Part shown: piece by piece, positions 8,583 through 18,080 of the stretch | Position numbering within the stretch: position 1 is the first letter of the stretch | How the letters are laid out: every line of letters starts with the position of its first letter | NCBI RefSeq assembly: GCF_002115785.1 | Contig: NZ_JFJY01000007.1 | Span: forward strand, 226,024-290,023 | Source: Thalassospira sp. MCCC 1A03138 | Lineage (GTDB): Bacteria > Pseudomonadota > Alphaproteobacteria > Rhodospirillales > Thalassospiraceae | Direction of reading: 5' to 3' | DNA length: 64,000 bases | Notes under the pieces: model-generated | Told to the model about the DNA's origin: nothing | Databases searched by the model: none | Seen by the model: only the letters and a program-made list of their open reading frames with translations | Made by a program: the position numbers and the translations under genes

Positions 8583-9236
8583 ATGACAACCATCGGCATC
8601 ATTGGCGCTGGCGAAGTCGGCAGCCATATCGCACGCGCCGCCATTGCAAACGGCTATGACGTCGTGATTGCCAATTCACGTGGTCCGGAAACATTAAACG
8701 ATCTCGTGGCGGAACTCGGCCCCTCGGCACGTGCGGCAACCGCCGCCGATGCGGCCAGGGCCGGGGATTTCGTTGTCATTGCCGTGCCACTGAAACCCGT
8801 CAATGACATGCCGGTTAACGAACTTGCCGGGAAGGTCGTGATCGACACGAACAATTACATGATCTGGCGTGACGGCAACTTCCCGGTCGTTGATCGGGGT
8901 GAAAAAACCGTTCATGAACTTCGGCAGGAACATCTGCCCACCTCGAAGGTGGTCAAGGCTTTTACCCATATTCAGGCCCCCCGGATTCTATCCTTTGCCA
9001 GACCGGCCGGGGCGCCTGACAGAATTGGCCTGTCGGCTTCAAGCAACTATCCCGAAGCCGTTGAAATCGTCACCCGGCTTTATGATCAGTTCGGCTTCGA
9101 TACCGTTAATAACAGCCCGCTTTGCGAATCATGGCGCACCGCCCCCGGTCAACCGGCATGGAAAAACAGTGATTATCAGACCCGCGACGAACTGATCGCC
9201 AACCTTGCCCGGGCAAAACGCATTACGCCGCAATAA
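8583..9236 (+). CDS. NADP-binding oxidoreductase, coenzyme F420-dependent reductase-like
   Basis: A 217-residue protein with an N-terminal Rossmann fold (TIGIIGAGEVGSHIARAA, then VVIANSRGPETL with the NADP-selective Ser-Arg). This is the NADP oxidoreductase, coenzyme F420-dependent family (pfam03807). In proteobacteria such proteins generally do not use F420; they are small NADPH-dependent reductases of unknown substrate. It lies 95 bases after the SDR gene on the same strand and may share the TetR-controlled transcript. Convergent with the Lrp gene. Confidence 0.85.
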   Translation: MTTIGIIGAGEVGSHIARAAIANGYDVVIANSRGPETLNDLVAELGPSARAATAADAARAGDFVVIAVPLKPVNDMPVNELAGKVVIDTNNYMIWRDGNFPVVDRGEKTVHELRQEHLPTSKVVKAFTHIQAPRILSFARPAGAPDRIGLSASSNYPEAVEIVTRLYDQFGFDTVNNSPLCESWRTAPGQPAWKNSDYQTRDELIANLARAKRITPQ

Positions 9237-9278
9237 ACCCGCCGCAACGCAAGGAAATCCGCCTAGCTACTTGCGCCC

Positions 9279-9758
9279 TTAAACCGACGCCAATATCGGA
9301 ATGGCCGTCTGGTTCTTGTATTCCTTAAGCACAAGGCTTGACTGCACATCACGCACATTGGGCATGGATAACAGCTTGTGCGTGACGAAATCCCCAAAAC
9401 TTTCAATATCGCGTGCCAGCGCCACCAGAAGGAAATCCTGCCGCCCGGTCATCGCCCAGCAGGACATGATCTGCGGCAGGTCGTTCATCGCCTTGGCGAA
9501 ATCCTCTGCCCCTTCTTCGGTGTGGCGTTGCAGTCGGACCTGAATGGTTGCCAGCACGCCAAGCCCTGCCTTCTTGCGATCCAGCAACGCCACCGTCTGG
9601 CGGATGATGCCCGATGCCTCAAGCTGCTTGACCCGGCGCAGGCAGGGCGATGGCGACATGCCAACCTTTTCGGCCAGTTGCACATTGCTGATCGATGCGT
9701 CGCGCTGAAGGATTTGCAGGATTTTGATGTCGGTCGGGCTTAGCAGCAGATCGGTCAT
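9279..9758 (-). CDS. Lrp/AsnC family transcriptional regulator
   Basis: A 159-residue Lrp/AsnC protein. The HTH domain reads DIKILQILQRDASISNVQLA then VGMSPSPCLRRVKQLEASGII. The RAM/AsnC effector domain follows from about residue 65. The ATG at 9758 is chosen over a TTG four codons upstream because GGGGC lies directly ahead of it. It is divergent from phenylalanine hydroxylase, and Lrp-type proteins commonly activate adjacent amino-acid catabolic genes, so phhA is the likely target and an aromatic or branched amino acid the likely effector. Confidence 0.93.
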   Translation of the reverse strand: MTDLLLSPTDIKILQILQRDASISNVQLAEKVGMSPSPCLRRVKQLEASGIIRQTVALLDRKKAGLGVLATIQVRLQRHTEEGAEDFAKAMNDLPQIMSCWAMTGRQDFLLVALARDIESFGDFVTHKLLSMPNVRDVQSSLVLKEYKNQTAIPILASV

Positions 9759-9900
9759 TTTTCGCCCCAAAACTGGTTTATACGGTCACATCTGATCAAC
9801 CATAACGCATTTTTACCGCGACATCGCGCGAAAATGACATTTGAATTGATGTAAAATGGCGCATGCAGAAAGTCTCATCAGGGAGCAAACGAGGACCGTC

Positions 9901-10791
9901 ATGGACCAGAACAAAAATCTGCGCGGCGATTACAGCCACATCAATGATGACTACACCGTGGCCCAGGACTGGGCATCCTATTCCGGGGCAGAACACGACC
10001 TCTGGCGCAAACTTTACGCCCGCCAGAAGGCGATCCTGCCGGGTTATGCCGCCCCCGATTACATCCGCAATCTTGAAAAACTTGATGCTGCCGATGGCAT
10101 TCCGCATTTCGGCCGGGTCAGTGAGAAACTGCATGCTGCCACCGGCTGGCACCTTGTTGCCGTGCCGGGGCTGGTGCCCGATGATGTGTTTTTCGATCAT
10201 CTCGCCAACCGGCGCTTTCCGGTGACCGTCTGGCTGCGCAAGCCCGAAGAAATCGACTATCTGGTCGAGCCCGACATCTTCCATGACTTCTTTGGTCATG
10301 TGCCGATGCTTTATGATCCGGTCTTTGCCGATTATCTGGCGGCTTATGGTGCCAAGGGGCCTGAAGCCATTGCCAAAGGCGGGCTCAAGAAACTCGCACG
10401 GATGTATTGGTACATGGTCGAGTTCGGCCTGATCATGACCGACCATGGATTGCGCGCCTATGGGGCGGGCATGCTGTCATCGCAAACGGAAACCATCTAT
10501 TCCGTGTCTGATCCAACCCCCAACCGGGTGGCATTTGACCTCGAACGGGTGATGGCAACCGACTATGCGATTGATGATTTCCAGAAAACCTATTTCGTGC
10601 TGACCGACTATCAGCAGCTTTTCGATGCGATGGATGCGGATTTTTCGGAAATCTATGACCGCCTCGCCCAGCGTCCGACCATCGATCCGTCGACCACGCT
10701 TGCCAGTGATCGGCTTTATCATGTCCACGGGGACGAGGATCACACGATCGCCATGCCATCGGGTGATCCGGCGCAACGTCGTCACGCCTGA
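9901..10791 (+). CDS. phhA: Phenylalanine 4-monooxygenase
   Basis: A 296-residue tetrahydropterin- and iron-dependent hydroxylase that converts phenylalanine to tyrosine. The iron ligands H128 and H133 in PDIFHDFFGHVP and E174 in YWYMVEFGL are all present, at the spacing seen in bacterial PhhA. The start at 9901 (MDQNKN) has GAGGAC just upstream; an in-frame ATG at 9856 has no ribosome site. The pterin recycling partner PhhB is not in the window. Divergent from an Lrp regulator; a PhhR-like activator is encoded 42 kb away at 52280. A strong terminator follows. Confidence 0.95.
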   Translation: MDQNKNLRGDYSHINDDYTVAQDWASYSGAEHDLWRKLYARQKAILPGYAAPDYIRNLEKLDAADGIPHFGRVSEKLHAATGWHLVAVPGLVPDDVFFDHLANRRFPVTVWLRKPEEIDYLVEPDIFHDFFGHVPMLYDPVFADYLAAYGAKGPEAIAKGGLKKLARMYWYMVEFGLIMTDHGLRAYGAGMLSSQTETIYSVSDPTPNRVAFDLERVMATDYAIDDFQKTYFVLTDYQQLFDAMDADFSEIYDRLAQRPTIDPSTTLASDRLYHVHGDEDHTIAMPSGDPAQRRHA

Positions 10792-10824
10792 GAAGGCGTT
10801 TGATATTATGATATGAGCAATATG

Positions 10825-10869
10825 AAAAATCGGGTCCAACGGCATTTTTTGCCAAAAGACCCGATTTTT
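10825..10869. terminator. Rho-independent terminator after phhA
   Basis: The 12-bp arms 10825-10836 and 10858-10869 (AAAAATCGGGTC and its complement) enclose a 21-base loop that itself contains a short GGCA/TGCC hairpin. A-run and T-run flanks make it work in both directions, between convergent phhA and the response regulator. Confidence 0.85.
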
Positions 10870-10916
10870 TGATTATTCACTAAAAATGAAAAATGCAGGC
10901 GATTGCCAAAAATAGC

Positions 10917-11339
10917 TCAGCAATGGCTCATGGATTTATCGAGCGCCCGGTTAAGCTGCTCGATCACCACCATCGGGCTTGCATCCTTGCTGATAAAATC
11001 TGCCGCGCCAAGGGCATCGGCCTGGGCCCGCGTATCGGCATCATAATGGGCCGAGAAGAACAGAACCGGCACCTCGACCGCGTTCGGGAAGCGGCGACGA
11101 ATCTCGCAAAAGGCTTCAAACCCGCTCATGCCGGGCATTTCAAGATCCAGAATAATCGCGCGCGGATAAAGACCGTCCAGCTGGTCGATCAGATCGTCGG
11201 CACAGTCAAACCCTGCCACGTCATACCCGGCACGGCGCAAAACGGTTTCAAGGGCCGCTTTGGCGCTGGGGCTGTCGTCGGCAAACGCAACCAGACCGTC
11301 ATGTATCGGTCGGGGCGGCACGGCGCTGAGCGCATTCAT
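10917..11339 (-). CDS. Single-domain response regulator (CheY-like)
   Basis: A 140-residue receiver domain without an output domain. The acidic pair D21-D22 (AFADDSPS), phospho-acceptor D65 in IILDLEMPGMSG and the conserved Lys in ISKDAS are present, so it should be phosphorylated. The start is ATG 11339; three codons upstream there is only a TTG. There is no kinase gene nearby. It may act in a phosphorelay or by protein-protein contact, as other stand-alone REC proteins do. Function unknown. Confidence 0.9.
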   Translation of the reverse strand: MNALSAVPPRPIHDGLVAFADDSPSAKAALETVLRRAGYDVAGFDCADDLIDQLDGLYPRAIILDLEMPGMSGFEAFCEIRRRFPNAVEVPVLFFSAHYDADTRAQADALGAADFISKDASPMVVIEQLNRALDKSMSHC

Positions 11340-11563
11340 GGATGGCAATACTCCGAGATTTGGGACAGCCCCAATCTGGCAGATGAAAATGTCAAATTGG
11401 TTAAACCCCGCATTTTTTCCCAGAAACCATCACAATCCGGCCAAAGTATAATGGCAGCGACACGCCATAATTATCCGTCCAGCAATCCCACCCTTGGCAG
11501 AAAATAACCATTTTTCAGGACGATAACCTTACGGAATACTGATCGATGGTCGGAATATTGACC

Positions 11564-11614
11564 TAAATAGGTATTTCCATGCCTATTTACGTAATTATGG
11601 GCGGGTGCTATAAA
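11564..11614 (+). promoter_or_regulatory. Palindrome and putative promoter ahead of the cobalamin riboswitch
   Basis: Inverted repeat TAAATAGG (11564-11571) and CCTATTTA (11582-11589), spaced by 10 bases. A promoter-like pair TTTACG (11586-11591) and TATAAA (11609-11614) with 17-bp spacing follows directly and overlaps the palindrome. A protein bound to the palindrome would touch the -35 region. This stretch upstream of the riboswitch (11340-11563) shows no other gene. Confidence 0.5.
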
Positions 11615-11619
11615 CACCG

Positions 11620-11840
11620 CCATGTCGCAGATGCGATATGGAAACATTCTTTCGGGAATTCGGTACGATCCGGCGTAAGCCCACGATCAAGGCCGAAGCT
11701 GCCCTCGCAACTGTAAATGCGCCGTTTTGGCGGTGCACAAGCCAGATACCGAAAGATGGCTCTGTTTCTGCCGGACCGGGCGGGGTGTACCGGGCGGAGG
11801 GAATCCGTTGTAAAATAGAATCGGCCCAGATCCGAAAAGA
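11620..11840 (+). ncRNA. Cobalamin (B12) riboswitch
   Basis: Conserved blocks of the cobalamin aptamer appear in order: GGGAATTCGGT with ATCCGG (11654-11672), GCTGCCCTCGCAACTGTAA (11698-11716) and the B12 box GCCAGATACC (11741-11750). About 110 bases of GC-rich expression platform separate the box from the mutA start at 11864. No U-tract terminator is visible, so control is more likely at translation. The genes downstream are an AdoCbl-dependent mutase and its chaperone, an unexpected target for a switch that normally shuts genes off when B12 is present. Ends are approximate. Confidence 0.92.
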
Positions 11841-11863
11841 TCGGACCGCGACCGGGAGAGAGC

Positions 11864-13927
11864 ATGACAGACCCGTTAAAGCTGGCCTCAGAGTTTCCAG
11901 CCGCAGATTATGCGAGCTGGCGTCAACTGGCGGAAGCCGGGCTGAAAGGCGCATCCTTTGACAGGAAACTGGTCACAAGGATGCTTGACGGCTTCAACAT
12001 CCAGCCGCTTTACACCAACGATGATCAGGATGATGCCACCCGCCTGATCCATCAGGTGCTGTGTGCCACGGTCGATGCCGAAGACGCCGCCAGCGGCTGG
12101 GATATTCGACAGCTTCATGCCCATCCCGATCCCAAGTCGGTCAATACAGCGATTCTCGACGATCTGGAAAATGGCGCAACGTCGGTTCTGTTGCGTCTGG
12201 ATGCCGCCGCGCGCGCAGGCGCGGATGTCACATCCGGCGACGCTGGCATTGATGGCATTGCCATTCACTGCCTTGCCGATCTCGATGCCACACTTGACGA
12301 TGTCTATACCAACCTTGCCACCGTCGCACTTGATGCCGGTGCCACCGCCATCCCGGCCGCCGCCATTCTGGCCGCGCGCCTTGAAAAGGATGCGGAAAAC
12401 AGCGCCGACGCGGATGACGATTTTGCAAGCGACGCCGCACCGGCCTTTAACATCGATCCGATTGGCACATTGGCCGCAACAGGCAGCCTTCCGGTTTCCG
12501 CCGATGATGCCATCAAACAGGCCGCCGATATTGCCGCCGATCTGATCGACCGTTTCCCGCATGCCACCGCCATCACGGTCAATGGCGCGCCGTTCTATAA
12601 TGCCGGCGCAACCGACGGGCAGGAACTTGCCTGCCTGCTGGCCGGTGGTGTCACCTATCTGCGCGCCCTGACCGATACCGGCATGGTGATTGACCAGGCC
12701 GCGGGCGCGATTGCGTTTAATGTTGCGGTCGGCACCGATTTCTTTGCCGGGATTGCCAAACTGCGCGCGCTTCGCCTGATGTGGAGCCGCGTTCTTTCGG
12801 CATCGGGTGTGGATGATGCCACCATCACGATCAATGCGGTATCGGCCGAAATGACCCTGTCGAAGGTTGATCCGTGGGTCAATATGCTGCGCACCACCGT
12901 CACCAGCTTGAGCGCCGGTCTGGGCGGTGCTGATAGCGTTATCTGCCTGCCCTATGATCATCTGATTGGCCTGCCCGATGGCTTTGCGCGCCGCATTGCG
13001 CGCAATACCCAACTGATCCTGCAGGAAGAAAGCAACGTTCACCGTGTGATCGACCCGGCAGGCGGGTCATGGTTTATCGAAAATCTGACCCGCGAACTGG
13101 CATCCAATGCCTGGGGCCGGTTCCAGTCACTTGAAGCCAAGGGCGGCATTATCAAGGCCCTTGCCGACGGGTCCCTGCAAAAGGAGATTTCGGAAATCTG
13201 GCAGGCCCGCGAAAGCCGCGTTGCCACTCGTCGCGATCCGCTGACCGGGGTGTCGGAATTCCCCAATATCACCGAGGCCAAAGTCACCTGCGATACGCCG
13301 GACCTGTCGACGATCCGCAAGGAAGCCAAAGCCCGCCAGACCGGGTTTAAGGGTGCAATCGGCATCAGCCTTGAGGGTCTGATCACGGCCGCCAAATCGG
13401 GGGCGACCATCGCACAGATGTATGAAGCCCTTTATGGCAAGGCAGCAGGCACAACCATCGATCCGCTGCCAACCCATCGTCTTTCGGAAAGCTTCGAAAC
13501 CCTGCGGGATCGTGCTGATGCCCACAAGGCATCAAAGGGCCACTTCCCGCAAATCTTTCTGGCCAATCTGGGCCCGGTTGCCAAGCACACCGCGCGCGCC
13601 ATGTTTGCCCGAAACTTTTTCGAAGCTGGCGGGATTGAGGCGATCACCAATAACGGCTTTGCCGATGCCAGTGATGCCGCCAAGGCATTTGGCGAAAGTG
13701 GTGCCAGGATCGCGGTGATTTGCGGATCGGACCCGCAATATGCCGACATGGCCGCCGATGTCGCCCAAAGCCTTAAACAGGCCGGAGCAACCCGCATTTA
13801 CCTTGCCGGGCATCCCGGCGATGCCAGGGCCGATTACGAGGCGGCCGGTATCGATGATTTCATTTTTATCGGGGCGGATGTTCTTGCGATCTGCGAAACA
13901 GCCCTTTCACATCTGGGGGTAAAATAA
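11864..13927 (+). CDS. mutA: Methylmalonyl-CoA mutase, small (beta) subunit
   Basis: A 687-residue non-catalytic subunit of the heterodimeric mutase that interconverts methylmalonyl-CoA and succinyl-CoA. It shares the TIM-barrel and flavodoxin-like layout with MutB, including the [10 protein letters not shown] stretch that matches [10 protein letters not shown] in MutB. It lacks the DxHxxG cobalamin motif in the C-terminal domain ([10 protein letters not shown] occupies that place), as expected for the beta subunit. GGGAGAGAGC precedes ATG 11864. MutB starts two bases after its stop. First gene of the riboswitch-led operon. Confidence 0.95.
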   Translation: MTDPLKLASEFPAADYASWRQLAEAGLKGASFDRKLVTRMLDGFNIQPLYTNDDQDDATRLIHQVLCATVDAEDAASGWDIRQLHAHPDPKSVNTAILDDLENGATSVLLRLDAAARAGADVTSGDAGIDGIAIHCLADLDATLDDVYTNLATVALDAGATAIPAAAILAARLEKDAENSADADDDFASDAAPAFNIDPIGTLAATGSLPVSADDAIKQAADIAADLIDRFPHATAITVNGAPFYNAGATDGQELACLLAGGVTYLRALTDTGMVIDQAAGAIAFNVAVGTDFFAGIAKLRALRLMWSRVLSASGVDDATITINAVSAEMTLSKVDPWVNMLRTTVTSLSAGLGGADSVICLPYDHLIGLPDGFARRIARNTQLILQEESNVHRVIDPAGGSWFIENLTRELASNAWGRFQSLEAKGGIIKALADGSLQKEISEIWQARESRVATRRDPLTGVSEFPNITEAKVTCDTPDLSTIRKEAKARQTGFKGAIGISLEGLITAAKSGATIAQMYEALYGKAAGTTIDPLPTHRLSESFETLRDRADAHKASKGHFPQIFLANLGPVAKHTARAMFARNFFEAGGIEAITNNGFADASDAAKAFGESGARIAVICGSDPQYADMAADVAQSLKQAGATRIYLAGHPGDARADYEAAGIDDFIFIGADVLAICETALSHLGVK

Positions 13928-13929
13928 CC

Positions 13930-16086
13930 ATGACCCGGATTCCGGACTTTTCCGATCTGCCGCTGTTTGATCGTGCTACTTCCGGCCCGACCAGCCCGGT
14001 AAACACCGCCCCCTGGACCACCCCCGAAGGCATCGATGTCAAAGCCGTCTTTGGCGCGGATGATCTGGCGGGACTGGATCATTTAAACACCATGCCGGGC
14101 ATGCCGCCCTTCCTGCGCGGCCCCTATCCGACCATGTATGTCCAGCAACCCTGGACCATCCGGCAATATGCCGGTTTTTCGACCGCCGAGGAATCCAACG
14201 CGTTTTATCGCCGCAACTTGGCGGCCGGGCAAAAGGGCCTGTCGATTGCCTTCGACCTTGCCACCCATCGCGGTTATGACAGCGACCATCCACGCGTAAC
14301 CGGTGATGTCGGCATGGCCGGTGTGGCAATTGACAGCATCTATGACATGCGGACCCTTTTTGATGGCATTCCGCTCGATCAGATGTCGGTCTCCATGACC
14401 ATGAATGGCGCGGTTCTGCCGGTGATGGCGCTTTATATCGCAGCTGCCGAAGAACAGGGTGTGAAGCATGAACAGCTTTCAGGCACCATTCAGAATGACA
14501 TTCTGAAGGAATTCATGGTCCGCAATACCTATATCTATCCGCCGAAACCCTCGATGCGGATCATTTCGGATATCTTTGCCTTTACCTCGCAAAACATGCC
14601 GAAATTCAACTCGATCTCGATTTCCGGCTATCACATGCAGGAAGCCGGGGCGACGGCGGATCTTGAACTGGCCTATACCTTGGCCGATGGCATCGAATAT
14701 GCCCGTGCCGGGCAGGCCGCCGGACTTCCGATTGATAAATTCGCGCCGCGTCTGTCGTTCTTCTGGGCGATTGGCATGAATTTCTTTATGGAAATCGCCA
14801 AAATGCGGGCTGCGCGCATGATCTGGGCCAAGCTGATCAAACAGTTCGATCCGCAGAGCCCCAAATCGCTGTCATTGCGGACACACAGCCAGACATCGGG
14901 CTGGTCACTGACTGCCCAGGATGTGTTTAACAACGTCATCCGCACCTGTGTCGAGGCGATGGCATCAACACAGGGCCACACCCAGTCGCTTCACACCAAC
15001 GCCCTTGACGAGGCATTGGCCCTGCCGACCGATTTTTCGGCGCGCATTGCGCGTAACACGCAGCTTTTCCTGCAACAGGAAAGTGGTACGACCAAGGTCA
15101 TCGATCCGTGGGGCGGGTCCTATTATGTCGAACGCCTGACCCGTGATCTGGCGGAAAAGGCATGGGCCCATATCCTTGAGGTCGAAGAACAGGGCGGCAT
15201 GGCCAAGGCAATTGAAGCCGGCATTCCGAAAATGCGCATCGAAGAAGCCGCTGCCCGCACACAGGCCCGCATCGATAGCGGCCGACAGACACTGGTGGGC
15301 GTGAACAAATACCGTGCGACGGATGATCGCCCGGTCGATGTTTTGCAGGTCGATAACGCCGAGGTCCGCCGTCAGCAGATCGCCAAGCTGGAACGTCTGC
15401 GTGCCGAACGCAACAATGCGGATGTTGAAGCCGCCCTTACCGCCCTGACCAATGCCGCCGATCAGGGCAGTGGCAATCTGCTTGAACTTGCCGTGCAGGC
15501 CGCCCGGTCGAAATGCACGGTGGGTGAGATTTCCGACGCGCTTGAAAAGGTCTATGGCCGTCATCAGGCGGTGATCCGGTCGATTTCGGGGGTCTATAAA
15601 ACCGAAGTCGGTGCCGGTAACGAGGCACTGGACAAAGTCGATCGGCTGGTAAACGAGTTCGAACAATCTGAGGGCCGCCGCCCGCGCATCCTGATTGCCA
15701 AGATGGGGCAGGACGGGCATGACCGCGGCCAGAAAGTCATTGCGACGGCCTTTGCCGATCTTGGCTTTGACGTCGATATCGGCCCGCTGTTCCAGACACC
15801 CGAAGAAGCCGCCCGACAGGCGGTTGAAAACGATGTCCATATCGTCGGTGCCAGTTCGCTTGCGGCCGGTCACCTGACCCTTGTGCCGCAGCTTCGTGCC
15901 GAACTGGACAAACTAGGCCGCGAAGACATCATGATCGTCGCCGGTGGTGTTATCCCGCCGCAGGACTTTGACAAACTTTACGAAGCCGGGGCAGAGGCAA
16001 TTTTCCCGCCCGGAACCGTGATTGCCGAAGCTGCCTGTGACCTGTTAGAAAAGCTGAAGGAATCAACGTCCGAGGAAGCGGCCTGA
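13930..16086 (+). CDS. mutB: Methylmalonyl-CoA mutase, large (alpha) catalytic subunit
   Basis: A 718-residue catalytic subunit. The substrate-binding barrel includes [20 protein letters not shown] and [12 protein letters not shown]. The C-terminal domain carries [11 protein letters not shown] near residue 595, where the His replaces the lower axial ligand of adenosylcobalamin, followed by [10 protein letters not shown] and AGGVIPPQD. It works in propionate and branched-chain amino acid breakdown, or in reverse. No methylmalonyl-CoA epimerase or propionyl-CoA carboxylase gene is in the window. Stop is 16 bases before meaB. Confidence 0.97.
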   Translation: MTRIPDFSDLPLFDRATSGPTSPVNTAPWTTPEGIDVKAVFGADDLAGLDHLNTMPGMPPFLRGPYPTMYVQQPWTIRQYAGFSTAEESNAFYRRNLAAGQKGLSIAFDLATHRGYDSDHPRVTGDVGMAGVAIDSIYDMRTLFDGIPLDQMSVSMTMNGAVLPVMALYIAAAEEQGVKHEQLSGTIQNDILKEFMVRNTYIYPPKPSMRIISDIFAFTSQNMPKFNSISISGYHMQEAGATADLELAYTLADGIEYARAGQAAGLPIDKFAPRLSFFWAIGMNFFMEIAKMRAARMIWAKLIKQFDPQSPKSLSLRTHSQTSGWSLTAQDVFNNVIRTCVEAMASTQGHTQSLHTNALDEALALPTDFSARIARNTQLFLQQESGTTKVIDPWGGSYYVERLTRDLAEKAWAHILEVEEQGGMAKAIEAGIPKMRIEEAAARTQARIDSGRQTLVGVNKYRATDDRPVDVLQVDNAEVRRQQIAKLERLRAERNNADVEAALTALTNAADQGSGNLLELAVQAARSKCTVGEISDALEKVYGRHQAVIRSISGVYKTEVGAGNEALDKVDRLVNEFEQSEGRRPRILIAKMGQDGHDRGQKVIATAFADLGFDVDIGPLFQTPEEAARQAVENDVHIVGASSLAAGHLTLVPQLRAELDKLGREDIMIVAGGVIPPQDFDKLYEAGAEAIFPPGTVIAEAACDLLEKLKESTSEEAA

Positions 16087-16102
16087 TTGTGAAGGCAAGA
16101 TC

Positions 16103-17188
16103 GTGACAGAAACCGCGCCAAAGAGTGCACCCCCAAATGCACCGGAAACACTGCGCACCATATCGGGCGGCCCCAAGGGCCAGCCCCGCAAAACGGTGCG
16201 CAGGCGGGTTCTTTCAACCGACCAGATTGTCGATGGCATTCTGGCTGGTGACCGCACCATCCTGTCACGCGCGATCACACTGGTCGAAAGCCGCAATGCC
16301 AGACATTTTGATCAGGCGCAGGATGTTCTTTCGCGCCTGATGCCCCATACCGGCGGGTCACAGCGGATCGGCATTACCGGCGTACCCGGTGTCGGAAAAT
16401 CCACCTTTATCGAGGCTTTTGGAAAAAACCTGACCAAGGCCGGTAAAAAGGTCGCCGTGCTGGCGGTTGACCCGACAAGTGCGCGGTCAGGTGGTTCGAT
16501 CCTGGGTGACAAGACCCGGATGAACGAACTTTCCATCGATCCCAATGCCTATATCCGCCCATCGCCCAGCAGCGGCTATCTTGGCGGGGTCAATCGCATG
16601 ACCCGCGAAACCATTTTGCTGTGCGAGGCAGTCGGTTTTGATGTGGTGCTGGTCGAAACCGTCGGGGCCGGTCAAAGCGAAACCATGGTCGCCCAGATGA
16701 CCGATTTCTTTCTGGTCCTGATGCTGCCCGGTGCCGGGGACGAATTGCAGGGCATCAAGAAAGGCGTCCTTGAAATCGCCGATCTGATCGCGGTCAACAA
16801 GGCCGATGCCGACCCGGCCAAGGCCCGCGAAGCCAAACGCGAATATTCATCCGCCCTTCGTATCCTCCAACCCAGCAGCCATCATTGGCGGCCGCAATCG
16901 ATCATGGTTTCGGCCCTGATCAATGATGGGCTTGATCAGGTCTGGGATCTGATCAACCAGCACCGCACCATCATGGAAAACGAAGGCGAGTTCACTGCCA
17001 AACGGGCGCGTCAGCAACGCGACTGGATGTGGACCATGTTGCGTGACCGGTTGCTTGAAACATTTACCGCCCGCCAAGATGTTGCCGGACGCCTCAAAGC
17101 CCTTGAAGCCGATGTGCTGGCCGGTTCAACCAACCCGACCGCCGCGGTCGAGGAAATGCTTGGGCTGATCAAATCCCCGCAAAAATAA
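16103..17188 (+). CDS. meaB: MeaB/ArgK-type GTPase, mutase chaperone
   Basis: A 361-residue G3E-type GTPase that guards loading and reactivation of methylmalonyl-CoA mutase. Visible are the P-loop GITGVPGVGKST, the MeaB hallmark DKTRMNELS, VETVGAGQSE (Walker B region) and the base-recognition NKAD in IAVNKADAD. A 40-residue N-terminal extension precedes the core, somewhat longer than in MeaB of methylotrophs. Start is GTG 16103 with AAGGCAAG upstream. Operon with mutA and mutB. Confidence 0.95.
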   Translation: MTETAPKSAPPNAPETLRTISGGPKGQPRKTVRRRVLSTDQIVDGILAGDRTILSRAITLVESRNARHFDQAQDVLSRLMPHTGGSQRIGITGVPGVGKSTFIEAFGKNLTKAGKKVAVLAVDPTSARSGGSILGDKTRMNELSIDPNAYIRPSPSSGYLGGVNRMTRETILLCEAVGFDVVLVETVGAGQSETMVAQMTDFFLVLMLPGAGDELQGIKKGVLEIADLIAVNKADADPAKAREAKREYSSALRILQPSSHHWRPQSIMVSALINDGLDQVWDLINQHRTIMENEGEFTAKRARQQRDWMWTMLRDRLLETFTARQDVAGRLKALEADVLAGSTNPTAAVEEMLGLIKSPQK

Positions 17189-17212
17189 AGGCCGCACAGA
17201 AGTGCGACCTTT
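17187..17212. terminator. Stem-loop after meaB
   Basis: The 11-bp arms AAAGGCCGCAC (17187-17197) and GTGCGACCTTT (17202-17212) pair at ten positions around an AGAA loop. It lies between meaB and a convergent small gene. Confidence 0.7.
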
Positions 17213-17238
17213 GATCGGATAGCTCATCGCAGCAGGTC

Positions 17239-17394
17239 TTATTTCTTTTCGCCAGCCGCTTCGAGTTTTGCCTTGAGAACCTTAAGCTTTTCGACAGCTT
17301 CGTTGATTTCAGTATCAAGATGCGCAAGGTCTTCACGTTTGTCACGCGGCATGGCTTCGATCTCGTTCAAAGCTTTTTCGATGATATAAAGCAA
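17239..17394 (-). CDS. Small helical protein, paralogue A (51 aa, TTG start)
   Basis: An open frame of 51 residues, starting at TTG 17394 with a perfect GGAGG seven bases upstream and ending at TAA 17239. The product starts MLYIIEKALNEIEAMPRDKR, is highly charged (many Glu and Lys) and ends in AAGEKK; it should be one or two amphipathic helices, possibly coiled coil. It is 51 residues long, exactly like the gene at 17694-17849, and shares with it MLYxIExALxExEA, RDxRE, and LKxLKxKLE. The shared residues and codon-level conservation argue that both are real. Function unknown; no signal peptide or membrane segment. Confidence 0.75.
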   Translation of the reverse strand: MLYIIEKALNEIEAMPRDKREDLAHLDTEINEAVEKLKVLKAKLEAAGEKK

Positions 17395-17454
17395 ATTCTG
17401 TCCTCCGTTATTGGCTGCCGGTTATATGACAGCTCGAAATTTCTTTGTCTTAAG

Positions 17455-17473
17455 CAGGCCGTAATTCGGCCTG
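17455..17473. other. Palindrome upstream of small gene A
   Basis: CAGGCCG (17455-17461) and CGGCCTG (17467-17473) around TAATT. It lies 60 bases upstream of the TTG start and resembles the GGCC-centred palindrome upstream of the paralogue (17943-17968). It may be an operator or a chance hairpin. Confidence 0.35.
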
Positions 17474-17551
17474 TCATAATCGCCGCTGTCATAGCCCGGT
17501 TTGCAATCAGTCCCCATGATCCTGATCAACAATCCGGTCAAGCCGGGTCAA

Positions 17552-17596
17552 CGGCTTATTGGTGGCGCACCCGTTTTAGTGCGCACCAATGAGCCG
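17552..17596. terminator. Long stem-loop between the two small genes
   Basis: Arms 17552-17570 and 17579-17596 pair along about 18 bp with one bulged G. It sits downstream of the 17694-17849 gene and upstream of the 17239-17394 gene on the minus strand, so it probably separates the two transcripts. Confidence 0.55.
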
Positions 17597-17693
17597 CCCG
17601 GATCGTATGCCGGACCCGCACGTTATTCTACCCAAAACAGGGGTAAAGAAACAGGGATACAAGACAATGTCTGGTGAAAAAAGACCGGCAGGC

Positions 17694-17849
17694 TTAACCG
17701 TTGGTGGCAGGCTGTTCGAGTTTGTCTTTGAGGATTTTCAGATTTTGCGCCGTTGATTTCATCACGGTTTCAAGACGTGACAGTTTTTCACGGGCATCGC
17801 GCGATACGGCTTCGACTTCGTCCAGCGCACTTTCGATGACATACAGCAT
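17694..17849 (-). CDS. Small helical protein, paralogue B (51 aa)
   Basis: An ATG-started frame of 51 residues (17849 to TAA 17694), with GGAGAG about 8 bases upstream. The product starts MLYVIESALDEVEAVSRDAR and contains LKILKDKLEQPATNG at the end. About half of its positions are identical to the neighbouring 51-residue protein at 17239-17394, with no gap in between. It is charged and predicted helical. No family is recognised; it could be a small partner or structural protein. Divergent from dusC. Confidence 0.78.
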   Translation of the reverse strand: MLYVIESALDEVEAVSRDAREKLSRLETVMKSTAQNLKILKDKLEQPATNG

Positions 17850-17942
17850 TTCCACACTCTCCTGCCCGAACCATTCGTTCGGGTCGTTTTATTGTGATTG
17901 GACCTTATGAAGGTGGGCGGGAAATTCGCTGAAACATTGTCG

Positions 17943-17968
17943 GAATTAAGCCAAATTGGCCTTAATTC
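17943..17968. promoter_or_regulatory. Palindrome between small gene B and dusC
   Basis: GAATTAAGCCA (17943-17953) and TGGCCTTAATTC (17957-17968) form an inverted repeat with one bulge. It lies in the divergent region about 94 bases upstream of small gene B and 113 upstream of dusC and may be an operator. Confidence 0.4.
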
Positions 17969-18080
17969 GCCGATCCTGCTGTTGGCAGGGCAAACCTGAT
18001 CTGTGATTTTTGACCGGCATGATGTTGCGGTTTGTGTTAAAAGCCGCGCACTTGATTTCATGAAACGGGATAATCGGCAA

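Noticed and set aside
9850..9867. TyrR-box-like sequence upstream of phhA (TGTAAAATGGCGCATGCA)
   Set aside because: Only the left half matches; the right half keeps three of six bases. Not strong enough to claim control by the PhhR-like protein.
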